A stretch of DNA of 64,000 bases from RDXT01 sp033765305 (GTDB lineage Bacteria; Bacteroidota; Bacteroidia; J057), in assembly GCA_033765305.1 (NCBI GenBank), contig JANRID010000019.1:90729-154728 (forward strand), written 5' to 3'. Below the pieces are notes generated by a model, which had not been told where the DNA came from, searched no databases, and saw only the letters and a program-made list of their open reading frames with translations. The number at the start of each line of letters is the position of its first letter. Position 1 is the first letter of the stretch. Shown here piece by piece: positions 9,584 to 18,995 of the stretch. The position numbers were made by a program, and so were the translations under genes.

Positions 9584-9615
9584 CTTGCTTGAGAAGCAGA
9601 TGCAACCGAACTTTC
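9584..9615 (+). promoter_or_regulatory. candidate promoter of the M61 peptidase gene
   Basis: CTTG (9584-9587) is followed after exactly 20 bases by GAACTTTC (9608-9615), a two-mismatch form of TAnnTTTG. The same CTTG-N20-GAACTTTC arrangement precedes the Crp-like regulator gene. The start codon is 69 bases downstream. Confidence 0.4.
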
Positions 9616-9684
9616 AGCCCATCCGTCTGGTTGTGGCTGAAACTGCCCTCAGGCGGCGATTCATTTCCTGCGTTAACCTGATCC

Positions 9685-11562
9685 ATGCGTACCTCTTTCC
9701 TGCTCATCGCCCTGCTGGCTGCTGTGCAGCCGGTCTTCGCGCAGTCCTACCGCTATCAGACCGATCTGGCCTCGATCCGCGAGGACCGGCTGGAAGTAAC
9801 CCTGCTCCCGCCGCCGCTCGGCACGCCGGAGGCCGTCTTCCATTTTCCGGCGGTGATCCCAGGCACCTATGCCACCGCCGACTACGGCCGCCTGGTTTCG
9901 GATTTCCGGGCTGAAGATGCTGCGGGCCAGCCCCTGGCTGTCGTCCGTGCGGGCAACAACAGTTTCCGCATCTCCGGCGCGGACCGCCTGGCCCGCATCC
10001 GCTACCGCGTGGATGATTCCTTCGATGCCGGCCTGAAACAGGACCCGATTTTCGAGCCCGCCGGCACCAACCTGGAGGCTGGCCGCAATGTGGTGATGAA
10101 CCACGCCGGCTTTTTCGGCTTCTTCGAAGGCCTGGAGGACCTGCCGGTGGAGCTGGAGATCCGCAAGCCGGCCTCGCTGCATGGGGTGTCGGCGCTGGCG
10201 ATGCTGGAGCAGTCGCCTGAGCGTCAGGTGTTCCGCGCAGCGGACTACCACCAGCTGATCGACTGCCCCATTCTCTTTGCAGGGGCTGATACGCTGAGTT
10301 TTTGGGTGAATAACACCCGCGTGGAGCTGGCGGTGTACAGCCAGACGGGGGAGCCCTACGCGAGCCGGATCTACCGCGAGCTGAAGGCTTCGATGGATGC
10401 AATCGCCGCTTTTCTGCCGGAACTGCCGGTGGACCGCTATGCGTTTCTGTTTTATATCGCCGACTACCGGGAGGCGGGGCGTATGTTTACCAGCCCCGAC
10501 CCGAGTCTGAAGGATCTGCTGGCCTTTGTCCGCCAGCTGCGCGGCAAGGGCTTCGGCGCGCTGGAGCATGGCAATTCTTCGGTCTATTTTCTGCCGGATT
10601 TTGGGGTCGGCGGGGTCGAAGGGCTGAGCGTGGAGTCGATGATTAAGGATGTGGCGATCCATGAGTTTATGCACATCATCACGCCGCTGGGCCTGCATTC
10701 GCAGCATATCGGCGATTTCGACTTTGTGGATCCGGTGATGAGCCGCCACCTGTGGCTCTATGAGGGGATTACGGAGTATTTCGCCGGGCTGATCCAGGTG
10801 CAGGGCGGTCTGATGACTCCGTCCAGGTACGTTTCGGACTATATGCGGGATAAGGTCCGCGCCGGGGATGCGTTTCCGGAGAAGAAGATGTCGTTTGCGG
10901 AAATGAGCGCCGGGGTGCTGGAGAAAAAATACCACAAGCACTACAACCATGTCTATGACCGGGGCGCGGTGCTGGGTCTGCTGCTGGATATCGAGATTAT
11001 CCGCCTGACAAATGGGCAGAAAACGCTCCGCGAGGTGGTGCTGGCCCTGCGCGACCGCTACGGCGCGGAGCGCGCGTTCGATGAGGCAGGGTTTATCCGG
11101 GAGTTTGTGGCGGAGGTGCACCCGGATCTGCAGCGCTGGTTCGATGCGTATATCGAGGGCCGGACGGACTGGGACCTGGCCGGGGGCTTGTTGCCGCTGG
11201 GGGTGTCGTACCAGGCGTCCTATACGGCCCGCCTGCCCCGGCATCCGGTGCGGGATAATGATGTCCGGATGGATATGCTGGGTCTTTCGGTGTCGAAAAC
11301 GGGGAAAAAGGAATGGGCCGGCCTGCAGCCGGGCGACCGCCTGCTGCAGGCAGACGTGGATGCGGCGCTGCGGGATGCGGACGGCAACTGGCTGCCGGAA
11401 GGGACGCAGTCGTCGCTGCGGGTGACCCGCAAGGGGAAGGAGCTGCGGCTGCCGCTCGAAATCCGCTATGAAACGGTGAAGCGGACAGATGGGCTGGAAT
11501 GGCTGGGGGCACCTTCGGCGGAACAGGCGCGCCTGCGCGCCGTGTGGCTGGGGAAGGAGTGA
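9685..11562 (+). CDS. secreted M61 family (glycyl aminopeptidase-like) metallopeptidase
   Basis: The 625-residue product has a signal peptide ending near VFAQ. The zinc motif HEFMH is at His326-Glu327-His330, and the downstream acidic ligand is in YEGITEYF near residue 360, as in M61 peptidases. The N-terminal part is the beta-sandwich typical of M61 proteins. Residues from about 535 onward (LGLSVSKTGKKEWAGLQPGD) form a degenerate PDZ-like domain, also standard for the family. M61 enzymes remove N-terminal residues, classically glycine, from peptides; secretion suggests periplasmic or external peptide degradation. It has its own candidate promoter. Confidence 0.88.
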   Translation: MRTSFLLIALLAAVQPVFAQSYRYQTDLASIREDRLEVTLLPPPLGTPEAVFHFPAVIPGTYATADYGRLVSDFRAEDAAGQPLAVVRAGNNSFRISGADRLARIRYRVDDSFDAGLKQDPIFEPAGTNLEAGRNVVMNHAGFFGFFEGLEDLPVELEIRKPASLHGVSALAMLEQSPERQVFRAADYHQLIDCPILFAGADTLSFWVNNTRVELAVYSQTGEPYASRIYRELKASMDAIAAFLPELPVDRYAFLFYIADYREAGRMFTSPDPSLKDLLAFVRQLRGKGFGALEHGNSSVYFLPDFGVGGVEGLSVESMIKDVAIHEFMHIITPLGLHSQHIGDFDFVDPVMSRHLWLYEGITEYFAGLIQVQGGLMTPSRYVSDYMRDKVRAGDAFPEKKMSFAEMSAGVLEKKYHKHYNHVYDRGAVLGLLLDIEIIRLTNGQKTLREVVLALRDRYGAERAFDEAGFIREFVAEVHPDLQRWFDAYIEGRTDWDLAGGLLPLGVSYQASYTARLPRHPVRDNDVRMDMLGLSVSKTGKKEWAGLQPGDRLLQADVDAALRDADGNWLPEGTQSSLRVTRKGKELRLPLEIRYETVKRTDGLEWLGAPSAEQARLRAVWLGKE

Positions 11563-11572
11563 GGGAGAGCTT

Positions 11573-11592
11573 CCCCCCCGGATACGGGGGGG
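11573..11592 (+). other. G/C-run hairpin after the M61 gene
   Basis: Seven C residues (11573-11579) face seven G residues (11586-11592) across a 6-base loop, 10 bases after the M61 stop codon, and another run of seven G follows nearby. There is no T-run, so termination is uncertain. Confidence 0.4.
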
Positions 11593-11699
11593 CCAGGGGG
11601 GGAGGCAGGCACCGGCGCAGCCGCACAGCCAGCATGCGCATCCGGAGTCTGAAATCCCGCATCACGCCAGGGCTCCCGCACGCGAACCGCTCAAAATGC

Positions 11700-11707
11700 T
11701 ACCTTTG
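11700..11707 (+). promoter_or_regulatory. -7 promoter element of the fused E1 gene
   Basis: TACCTTTG matches the Bacteroidota consensus exactly and ends 17 bases before the ATG at 11725, a spacing also seen at argH. Confidence 0.65.
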
Positions 11708-11724
11708 CCTTCCAATCAGCCGAT

Positions 11725-13815
11725 ATGATGCCTGCTGCTGTTGCCGCCCCTGCGCCTGAATCGCTTGCCCCGGAGCTCCTGCTCCGGTATTGGCGCCACA
11801 TGTGCGCTGCCGCTGCGATGAGCGCGCACTTTGAGGCCCGGAAACAGGACATCCGCTACGTGCACGCCACCGCCCGCGGACATGATGCCATTCAGGTTGC
11901 ACTCGGCGTGCACCTGCTGCCTCGCGACTACGTGGCACCCTACTACCGTGATGATGCGCTGCTGCTCGGCATCGGCATCAGCCCGGAGGAGCTGATGCTG
12001 CAACTGCTCGCCAAACGCGACGATCCCTTTTCCGGCGGCAGGGCCTACTACGCGCACCCCAGCCTGAATCGTCCGGACCTGCCGAAAATTCCCCACCAGT
12101 CTTCCGCTACGGGCATGCAGGCCATCCCGGCTACCGGGCTGGCGCAGGGCGTGCAATATCTGGAGCGGCAGGGACACTCGGCCTATGCGCCGGGCGAACC
12201 CCTGCCGGTCGTGGTCTGTTCGATTGGCGATGGGGCCATGACGGAAGGAGAGGTGTCGGAGGCGCTGCAAATGGCGGCTTTGCACCAGTATCCCATCCTG
12301 TATCTCGTACAGGACAATGGATGGGGCATTTCGGCCAAAGGAGCAGAAATGTACGCTCAGGATGCCGCCGCGTTCGCTGCCGGATTCCGCGGGCTCCGGA
12401 CCCGGAGCGTGGACGGCAGCGACTTCGCCTCGTCTTTCCAGGCAGTTGCGGAGATCCTGGCCGACATCCGCCTCGAACGGCGGCCCTGGCTGCTGCATGC
12501 CCGCGTTCCGCTGCTCAGCCACCATACCTCCGGTGTCCGCAAAGAGTGGTACCGCGACGACCTCGATCTGCACATCGTCCAGGACCCGCTGCCCCGCATG
12601 GAGCAATGGCTCCTGAGCCTGGGCCTGGACGCCCCGGCCCTCCACGCGGTCCGCGAAGCAGCCCGGCAGGAGGTGCTCGATGCTTTCGAACGCGCGCTCC
12701 ACGCCCCGGAGCCGGACCCGCACAGGCTCGCACCTACCGTCTATGCGCCAGCGGCAGTCACCGAGGAGCAGGGAGAACGCCATCCCGCAGGCGCACAGGA
12801 GGTCGTAATGGTCGATGCAGCGCTGCATGCCGTGGACCGGATTCTCGCCGAATTTCCCGAGGCCCTGCTCTACGGCCAGGATGTAGGCGGCACCCTTGGC
12901 GGCGTATTCCGAGAGGCAGCCCTGCTCACCCAGAGATACGGCCCGGCACGGGTCTTCAATACCCCCATCCAGGAGGCCTACATCATCGGCAGCACCGTCG
13001 GCATGTCGGTAGCAGGCTGCAAGCCCATCGTGGAGATCCAGTTCGCGGATTACATGTGGCCGGGCTTCAATCAGCTCTTCGCCGAGGTGAGCCGGTCGTA
13101 TTATTTGTCCAATGGCAAATGGCCCGTGCAGGCGCTTATCCGCGTGCCTACCGGCGCCTACGGCGGCGGCGGCCCGTTTCATTCCTCCAGCATCGAATCG
13201 GCAGTCCTCACCATCCGGGGGGTCAAGGTGGTCTATCCCTCCAACGCCGCCGATATGAAAGGCCTCCTCCGCGCAGCCTTTCTCGACCCGAATCCCGTGG
13301 TACTCTTCGAGCATAAAGGCCTGTACTGGAGCAAGGTGCCCGGCAGCAAAGAGGCCAAAACGCCCGAACCCTCGGACGATTATGTAATTCCGCTGGGGAA
13401 GGCCCGGATCTATCAGGCTGCCGATCCGGCAAAAATCCGCAGCGGCGAAAGTGCGGTGGTAATCACCTACGGCATGGGCGTGCATTGGGCGCGCAATGCC
13501 GCGGCCCGCTACCCCGGCCAGATCGAAATTCTCGATCTGCGCACGCTGGAGCCGCTGGACTGGGAGGCAGTGCTGGAGGCAGTGCGCCGGCATGGCAAGG
13601 TGCTGATTGTCACGGAGGAATGCCTGCCGAATTCGTTCGCCGAGGCCCTGGCGGGCCGGATCTCGTTTCACGCCTTTACGGATCTCGATGCGCCGGTGCA
13701 CCTCCTCGGTGCGCTGCCGCTGCCGGCAGTGCCCCTGAATCTCGGCCTGGAATCCTACATGCTGCCCAATGCGGAGAAAACAGCAGCCAAGCTGGACGAG
13801 CTCCTCGCCTGGTAA
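11725..13815 (+). CDS. 2-oxoacid dehydrogenase E1, fused alpha and beta subunits
   Basis: The 696-residue protein joins an E1-alpha domain (about 1-330) to an E1-beta domain (about 350-696). The thiamine diphosphate motif begins with GDGAMTEGE (Gly168-Asp169-Gly170) and ends at Asn198 in QDNGWG. The beta half shows YGQDVGG, QFADY and the GAYGGGGPFHS loop. Such fusions are common in Bacteroidota and are usually annotated as branched-chain 2-oxoacid or pyruvate dehydrogenase E1, which decarboxylates the 2-oxoacid and acylates the E2 lipoyl group. E2 and E3 genes are not adjacent, so the substrate cannot be assigned from context. The start at 11725 follows the promoter element; the next codon is also ATG and is an alternative. 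Confidence 0.92.
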   Translation: MMPAAVAAPAPESLAPELLLRYWRHMCAAAAMSAHFEARKQDIRYVHATARGHDAIQVALGVHLLPRDYVAPYYRDDALLLGIGISPEELMLQLLAKRDDPFSGGRAYYAHPSLNRPDLPKIPHQSSATGMQAIPATGLAQGVQYLERQGHSAYAPGEPLPVVVCSIGDGAMTEGEVSEALQMAALHQYPILYLVQDNGWGISAKGAEMYAQDAAAFAAGFRGLRTRSVDGSDFASSFQAVAEILADIRLERRPWLLHARVPLLSHHTSGVRKEWYRDDLDLHIVQDPLPRMEQWLLSLGLDAPALHAVREAARQEVLDAFERALHAPEPDPHRLAPTVYAPAAVTEEQGERHPAGAQEVVMVDAALHAVDRILAEFPEALLYGQDVGGTLGGVFREAALLTQRYGPARVFNTPIQEAYIIGSTVGMSVAGCKPIVEIQFADYMWPGFNQLFAEVSRSYYLSNGKWPVQALIRVPTGAYGGGGPFHSSSIESAVLTIRGVKVVYPSNAADMKGLLRAAFLDPNPVVLFEHKGLYWSKVPGSKEAKTPEPSDDYVIPLGKARIYQAADPAKIRSGESAVVITYGMGVHWARNAAARYPGQIEILDLRTLEPLDWEAVLEAVRRHGKVLIVTEECLPNSFAEALAGRISFHAFTDLDAPVHLLGALPLPAVPLNLGLESYMLPNAEKTAAKLDELLAW

Positions 13816-13900
13816 TCCGCCAATTCGTTCCGAAAAACCCTGTATGCATTCCCTGTTTTTTGTGTAATATGCAGATCCTGAACGATACTCCGGGATCTGT

Positions 13901-15550
13901 ATGCTGCGTACCCTGATGCTGTTGCTGGCCGGCCTGCTGTCCGGCGCATTCCTCACCCTGACGCTGATCCGTAAACCGCTGACAGCGGCAATGGTCGCCC
14001 AGGCAGAACAGATAATCGGCCTGGAATTTACGCCCGCCGAGCGCGACAGCATGCTCCCGCTGCTGGAGCAAAACCGGGCCGCGTTCGATTCCCTCCGGAA
14101 GCAGTCCTTTCCCAACAGCCTTCTGCCTGCGCTGGTCTTTGACCCGCTGCCGCCGGGAGTTTCCCTGCCCGCAGGCGAGGACCGCTTCAGCCCCCTGCCG
14201 CCCCCGCCGGCGGTTCTGCCCGCCGACCGCGAAGCGCTGGCCTTCTATTCGGTCCGCCAGCTCAGCGAGCTGATCCGCAGCCGCCAGATCACCTCCGTGG
14301 AGCTTACCCGCTTCTTTCTCGACCGGATCAAACGCTACGATCCGGTATTGCACTGCGCCATCACCCTCATGGAAGCGCCGGCGCTGGAGCAGGCAGCCCG
14401 CATGGACCGCGAATTGCAGTCAGGCCTGTACCGGGGGCCGCTGCACGGGATTCCCTACGGCGCGAAAGATCTGCTCTTTACCCGTCAGGCACCTACTTCC
14501 TTTGGCGCTGCGCCCTACCGAGGCCAGCAAGCAGAAGAGGATGCGGCCGTGATCCGCAAGCTCGATGCCGCCGGCGCCGTGCTGGTTGCCAAGCTGTCCC
14601 TGGGAGAGCTGGCCATGGACGATGTCTGGTTCGGCGGGCGCACCCGCAATCCCTGGAATCCCGAAACCGGCTCCAGCGGCTCGTCTGCCGGGTCGGCTTC
14701 CGCAGTAGCCGCAGGGCTGGTGCCGTTTGCGATCGGCTCCGAGACCTGGGGCTCTATCGTATCGCCGGCCACCGTCTGCGGGGTCACCGGGCTGCGGCCC
14801 AGCTTTGGCATGGTCAGCCGCCAAGGCGCCATGGCGCTCAGCTGGAGCATGGACAAACTGGGCCCTATGGCCCGGACGGCGGAGGATTGCGCCTTCGTCT
14901 TCGAGGCCATCCGGGGCCGCGATCCGCACGATCCGTCCACCGTGCAGGTTCCTTTCCGCTATCACCCCGCCGGCCTGCCGCGAAAACTCCGCATTGGGTA
15001 CCTCCGGGACGACTTCGGCAAGACCTACCGGGGAAAGGCCCAGGACGAAGCTGCCCTGGCGCAGCTTCGCGCCATGGGGCACGAACTGGTGCCAGTGGCA
15101 TTTTCCGAATTCCCGGACATCAGTTTCCTGCTGATGGCGGAGGCCGCCGCCGCTTTCGATGAGCTGACCCGCAGCAACCGCGATGACCTGCTGGCCCAGC
15201 AAGGCCGCTATAATTGGCCTAACTTCTACCGGAGTGCCCGTCTGATCCCGGCGGTGGAATACATCCAGGCCAACCGCCACCGCTCCCGCCTGATCGCGGA
15301 GGCGCATCGTGTGCTCCAGACCGTGGATCTGATCGTGGCACCATCGCTCGAAGGCAATTCCTTGCTGCTCACCAACCTCACCGGCCACCCTTCGGTCACC
15401 CTGCCCAACGGATTTGACCCCAAGGACCGCCTGCCGACAAGCATCACCTTCATCGGCCGCCTGTACGAAGACGGCCCGCTGCTGGCGCTGGCGCAGCAAT
15501 ACCAGCAAGCTACCCGCTTCCATCTGGAGCATCCGGTGCTCCCCCGATGA
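13901..15550 (+). CDS. membrane-anchored amidase signature family enzyme
   Basis: The 549-residue product starts with one hydrophobic segment (about 4-22), followed by roughly 100 residues of linker and the amidase signature domain. The catalytic Ser-cisSer-Lys set is visible: Lys in GAKDLL, and the serines in TGSSGSSAG and GSETWGSIVSPA. The family hydrolyses amide bonds in varied small molecules and peptides; it includes GatA, but the membrane anchor and the absence of gatB/gatC nearby argue against a tRNA-dependent amidotransferase. The stop is 20 bases before the phosphatase gene, which suggests co-transcription. The natural substrate is unknown. Confidence 0.88.
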   Translation: MLRTLMLLLAGLLSGAFLTLTLIRKPLTAAMVAQAEQIIGLEFTPAERDSMLPLLEQNRAAFDSLRKQSFPNSLLPALVFDPLPPGVSLPAGEDRFSPLPPPPAVLPADREALAFYSVRQLSELIRSRQITSVELTRFFLDRIKRYDPVLHCAITLMEAPALEQAARMDRELQSGLYRGPLHGIPYGAKDLLFTRQAPTSFGAAPYRGQQAEEDAAVIRKLDAAGAVLVAKLSLGELAMDDVWFGGRTRNPWNPETGSSGSSAGSASAVAAGLVPFAIGSETWGSIVSPATVCGVTGLRPSFGMVSRQGAMALSWSMDKLGPMARTAEDCAFVFEAIRGRDPHDPSTVQVPFRYHPAGLPRKLRIGYLRDDFGKTYRGKAQDEAALAQLRAMGHELVPVAFSEFPDISFLLMAEAAAAFDELTRSNRDDLLAQQGRYNWPNFYRSARLIPAVEYIQANRHRSRLIAEAHRVLQTVDLIVAPSLEGNSLLLTNLTGHPSVTLPNGFDPKDRLPTSITFIGRLYEDGPLLALAQQYQQATRFHLEHPVLPR

Positions 15551-15570
15551 TGTACTGATATTCGCCAAGT

Positions 15571-17529
15571 ATGCTATCTGTCCGTTTCCGTTCTTTATGC
15601 ATCTCCCTATTGCTTCCCGCCGCCCTGATGGCGGGCGGCGAAGATTCGGTCTTCTATGACCTGCGCCAAAGGCCGTTCTACCACGGGGTGGCGTCCGGTG
15701 ATCCCCTGCCGGATGGAGTCCTGCTCTGGACCCGCGTGACACCGGCCCGGGGCGTCGACTCTGCGGTACACGTCCGCTGGACCCTGGCACTCGATACCGG
15801 AATGACCCTCGTGGTGCAGCAGGGCCAGGTCTGGACCGGGCCTGAGCGGGATTTTACCGTAAAAGCCGATGTAACCGGCCTGGAAGCGCAGACGACCTAC
15901 TACTACCGCTTTGAAACGGCTGCGGGCCGCTCGGCCATCGGCCGCACCCGCACCGCCCCCCGGCCCGATGCGGCACTGCCGCAGCTCCGGCTGGCAGTCG
16001 TGTCCTGCAACCACTACGAAGACGGATATTTCAATGCCTTTGGCCGCATCGCGGCCCGCTACGACCTTGACGCCGTCGTGCATCTGGGAGACTATATCTA
16101 TGAATATAAATCCGGCGGCGACGGCGCCCCCGGCCGCTGCCACGACAGCCTGGAGGCCGTTACCCTGGACCAATACCGCGCCCGCTATGCGCGCTACCGC
16201 CTCGATCAGGACCTGCAGGAAGCGCACCGCCAGCATCCGTTTATCCTGGTCTGGGACGATCACGAATCCGCCAACAACGCCTACGTAGCCGGCGCCGAAA
16301 ACCACAACCCGGACCGGGAAGGCGACTGGGAAGAACGGAAAGCGGCATCCCGCCAGGCCTATTACGAATGGCTGCCCGTGCGCGAGCAAGCCAACGGCAA
16401 GCTGTACCGCACCTTCCGCTTCGGGCAGCTGGCCAGCCTCCTGATGCTCGATACCCGCCTCGAAGGCCGCGCAGACCCGGTGTTCAACTCGCTGGACCCG
16501 GCACTCGAAGATCCGGCGCGCAGCATCCTCGGCGCAGAACAGCGCGACTGGCTGCTGGCAGAACTGGCCTCTGCCCCCGCGCAGTGGAAGCTGATCGGCA
16601 ATCAGGTGCTGTTTGCCCCGCTCAACATCGGCTGGGCCGCTATCCCGCCGCTCATCAGCGCCAGCAAGCTCGAAGGCATGGCCCTCGACATCTGGGACGG
16701 CTTTCCGCTCGAACGCCGCCGCATCCTCCGTTACATCGACAGCCTGCAGCTCCGGGACATCGTCATCCTCACCGGCGATATCCACAGCTCCTTCGCCAAC
16801 GAGGTCGCCGATCCTGTGCTGACGCCGCTGGACTCGGACAGCCTCGTATATGATCCCGAAACCGGACGCGGCGCGGTGGCCGTGGAGTTTGTCACCCCCA
16901 GCATTACATCGGATAATTTCGACGAAACCATCCCCGGCCCCCTTGCAGCCCTGCTCGAATATCAGCTCAACCACCGCCTGCCGCCGCCGTATCCGGGCCG
17001 CGTGAATCCCAATCCGCACATGAAATTTGTGGATCTGGACCGGCATGGCTATCTGGTGCTGGACCTGACGCCGGCCCGCGCCCAGGCCGACTGGTACTTC
17101 ATGCAGCGGATCGACCGGCCTGATCCCAGGGAGGAATGGGCGGAGGGCTGGTATGCTGAAACGGGTTCGCCCCGGCTACTCAAGGCAGACAGCGCCGCAG
17201 CGCCTGCCGCAGCGCCGCCGCAGCCTGCGCCGCCCGTCCGGGGCGAGCAGGCGCCGCGCAAAGCCGCAGCACTGCAGATTCTCGCTGTTCAGCCCAATCC
17301 GGTTTCGGAGCTGCTTACGCTCCGCTATGCCCTCTACTGCGCCAGCCCGGTACGCATTTTCCTTTCCGACCCCGCCGGGCGGCGGATCGCCCAGCTGCTC
17401 CAGGCCCGGCAGCCTGCCGGCATCTACGAGCTGGAGATCAGCTGCGCAGGCCTCGCGTCCGGGGTGTACACCCTCACCTGCATCGACGCCTACCGGCGCC
17501 AGCACCGGAAGATCATCGTGCAGCATTGA
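15571..17529 (+). CDS. PhoD-like alkaline phosphatase with T9SS C-terminal sorting domain
   Basis: The 652-residue protein has an N-terminal signal peptide, the PhoD N-terminal beta domain (FYHGVASGDPLPDGVLLWTR) and a metallophosphatase core with VSCNHY, HLGDYIYEY, WDDHE and TGDIHSS. These are the metal-binding motifs of the PhoD family of phosphodiesterase/phosphomonoesterase enzymes. A proline- and alanine-rich linker (about 540-570) leads to a last segment of about 80 residues (VQPNPVSELLTLRY to the C-terminal IIVQH) that matches a type A T9SS sorting domain. The enzyme is therefore predicted to be exported across the outer membrane and attached or released at the surface. It probably shares a transcript with the preceding amidase. 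Confidence 0.9.
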   Translation: MLSVRFRSLCISLLLPAALMAGGEDSVFYDLRQRPFYHGVASGDPLPDGVLLWTRVTPARGVDSAVHVRWTLALDTGMTLVVQQGQVWTGPERDFTVKADVTGLEAQTTYYYRFETAAGRSAIGRTRTAPRPDAALPQLRLAVVSCNHYEDGYFNAFGRIAARYDLDAVVHLGDYIYEYKSGGDGAPGRCHDSLEAVTLDQYRARYARYRLDQDLQEAHRQHPFILVWDDHESANNAYVAGAENHNPDREGDWEERKAASRQAYYEWLPVREQANGKLYRTFRFGQLASLLMLDTRLEGRADPVFNSLDPALEDPARSILGAEQRDWLLAELASAPAQWKLIGNQVLFAPLNIGWAAIPPLISASKLEGMALDIWDGFPLERRRILRYIDSLQLRDIVILTGDIHSSFANEVADPVLTPLDSDSLVYDPETGRGAVAVEFVTPSITSDNFDETIPGPLAALLEYQLNHRLPPPYPGRVNPNPHMKFVDLDRHGYLVLDLTPARAQADWYFMQRIDRPDPREEWAEGWYAETGSPRLLKADSAAAPAAAPPQPAPPVRGEQAPRKAAALQILAVQPNPVSELLTLRYALYCASPVRIFLSDPAGRRIAQLLQARQPAGIYELEISCAGLASGVYTLTCIDAYRRQHRKIIVQH

Positions 17530-17540
17530 GTCCCAGCACA

Positions 17541-17570
17541 AAAACCATCCCTGGCAAAACCCAGGGATGG
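17541..17570 (-). terminator. terminator of the 43-residue minus-strand gene
   Basis: A perfect 10-bp stem (17545-17554 with 17561-17570) with loop CAAAAC has four A residues before it on the plus strand. On the minus strand it is therefore a stem followed by TTTTTG. It may also slow plus-strand transcription leaving the phosphatase gene, 15 bases away. Confidence 0.75.
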
Positions 17571-17620
17571 CCGGCACATGATCAGGAAAGCAATATCATC
17601 TGCGCCGCAGGCGCAGCCGG

Positions 17621-17752
17621 TCAGGGTCTGGCGCTCAAGGCCCCCGGCAAGGCGGGCTCCGGCAGGAGCAGGTGCGCAGCCAGCCAGATGCCGGCAATCG
17701 CAGCAGCGGCCAGCAGTCCGGCGACAATCCAGCGGTTGACGTGTCGTTTCAT
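17621..17752 (-). CDS. 43-residue single-span membrane microprotein (predicted)
   Basis: A short frame starts with ATG at 17752 (MKRHVNRW), has a basic N-terminus, then one hydrophobic helix (about residues 9-30, containing AGLLAAAAIAGIW), and ends with a proline-containing tail. No family is recognised. Support comes from the membrane-helix pattern, G/C-rich third codon positions and a terminator placed 50 bases after the stop in the right orientation. No convincing TAnnTTTG promoter was found upstream. It could be a chance frame between two larger genes. Confidence 0.42.
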   Translation of the reverse strand: MKRHVNRWIVAGLLAAAAIAGIWLAAHLLLPEPALPGALSARP

Positions 17753-17876
17753 GTTGGTGTTGATAAAGAGACTACAGACAATCCTGTCGTGAATATACGC
17801 ACGCCAGACCGCACATGATGCTGCCGCCAGCCCGGAATTAGCAGCCGTGCCGCCAGGCAGGACAAGCGTGCAGCAA

Positions 17877-18788
17877 TTACTTCTTCAGAAAGGTGTAGGT
17901 CAGGCCGATGGTCAGCACATGCTGAAACTGCACCCGCGGCTCCTGGCCGGTAACATTGCCGTTTTCGTCGCGGATGTCGAACTGGATGTCTTTGTCGTAG
18001 ATCAGGTTGGTGGCGAAATTGACCGCAAACCAGTCGTTGACCTTGGCCGTCGTCAGGGTTTCCCAGTTGACGTCGATGGCGCCGAAGTCCTGCAGGTAGT
18101 TGCTGAAGAAGTTGGCCTGGGTCTGAAACAGGATGTTCTTCGCGATTTCGCGGCGGTATTTCACATTCAGGTTGGAACCCAGCTCATAGCGGAATGCGTC
18201 GTTTTCGGGGTTGTACAGGGCCTGATATTCAGCCACGCGCACAAAGGTCATCTTGGAGTTGACCGGGGAGTAATATACGCTGAAGTCCGCCGAGGGCTGC
18301 CAGTCGATCCCGACGCCGAAGTTGAGATAGCCCGGCGCCATGAAGGCGGAGATGGTATCCTGCGGCAGGATGGTCGCGGCCTTGGGGTCGAATTTGAACC
18401 CCTCCGCAAACTGCGTCCGGAAATTGACCAGCGCCGAAAGCAGCAGCTTGTCGGTAAACTTGCGGCCATACTTGGAATTGAGCTCGATCCGGTCTTCGTT
18501 CTTGATAAACCGGGCTTCGCCGCCGCCCTGGCGGACCACCCCGTAGGCGAGGGCAAGGTCGTTTTGCCACGATTGCTTGTCTTTGGTGTAATTGGCGAAC
18601 ATGTTGACCCGGCCTACGATGGACTGGGAATTGATCCCGCCCGCCTGCCAGTATTCACTGAAGCCGGTATTGGTGAATCCGAGGGCGCCTACGCCGCCTT
18701 TTTTCCAGTAGGTGGTGTCGCGCTCCTGCGCATGCAGGGAGAGGCCGGCTGGCAGCAGGGCGATCAGCAAAACGTATACAGCTTTCAT
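17877..18788 (-). CDS. DUF3078 family outer-membrane protein
   Basis: The 303-residue product has a signal peptide ending at LHAQ and then the WKKGGVGALGFTNTGFSEYWQAGG block that characterises DUF3078. Alternating hydrophobic and aromatic strands follow, up to a C-terminal aromatic strand (LTIGLTYTFLKK), as expected for an outer-membrane beta barrel. DUF3078 proteins are widespread in Bacteroidota and their function is not established. The start at 18788 is supported by the signal peptide and a TATCTTTG element 42 bases upstream; the longer frame that continues upstream has no signal peptide and is rejected. It is divergent from nuoA. Confidence 0.88.
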   Translation of the reverse strand: MKAVYVLLIALLPAGLSLHAQERDTTYWKKGGVGALGFTNTGFSEYWQAGGINSQSIVGRVNMFANYTKDKQSWQNDLALAYGVVRQGGGEARFIKNEDRIELNSKYGRKFTDKLLLSALVNFRTQFAEGFKFDPKAATILPQDTISAFMAPGYLNFGVGIDWQPSADFSVYYSPVNSKMTFVRVAEYQALYNPENDAFRYELGSNLNVKYRREIAKNILFQTQANFFSNYLQDFGAIDVNWETLTTAKVNDWFAVNFATNLIYDKDIQFDIRDENGNVTGQEPRVQFQHVLTIGLTYTFLKK

Positions 18789-18829
18789 ACAGCATGAAGG
18801 GTTAAGTGGATACTGGTACAAGAACCGCT

Positions 18830-18837
18830 CAAAGATA
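18830..18837 (-). promoter_or_regulatory. -7 promoter element of the DUF3078 gene
   Basis: The minus strand reads TATCTTTG, an exact TAnnTTTG match, 42 bases before the ATG at 18788. Confidence 0.6.
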
Positions 18838-18963
18838 GCAGTTCCGCTCCGGCATGGAGACGAATCCGGAGGGCAGCAGGTCACCTGTGCCCGCTGTTCA
18901 ATCGCTTTCCTGCCGCACCGGGCTTTTCCCGGCCGGATGCATGGTTTTCCGGCAGAATCGCCG

Positions 18964-18972
18964 TACCTTTTG
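18964..18972 (+). promoter_or_regulatory. candidate promoter element of nuoABC
   Basis: TACCTTTTG differs from the -7 consensus only by one additional T and lies 24 bases before the first nuoA ATG. Confidence 0.4.
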
Positions 18973-18995
18973 CCCGCGGGAAGCATGCATTCCCG

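Noticed and set aside
11716..14115. 799-codon minus-strand open frame
   Set aside because: Antisense to the fused E1 gene, whose TPP motifs and promoter are clear.
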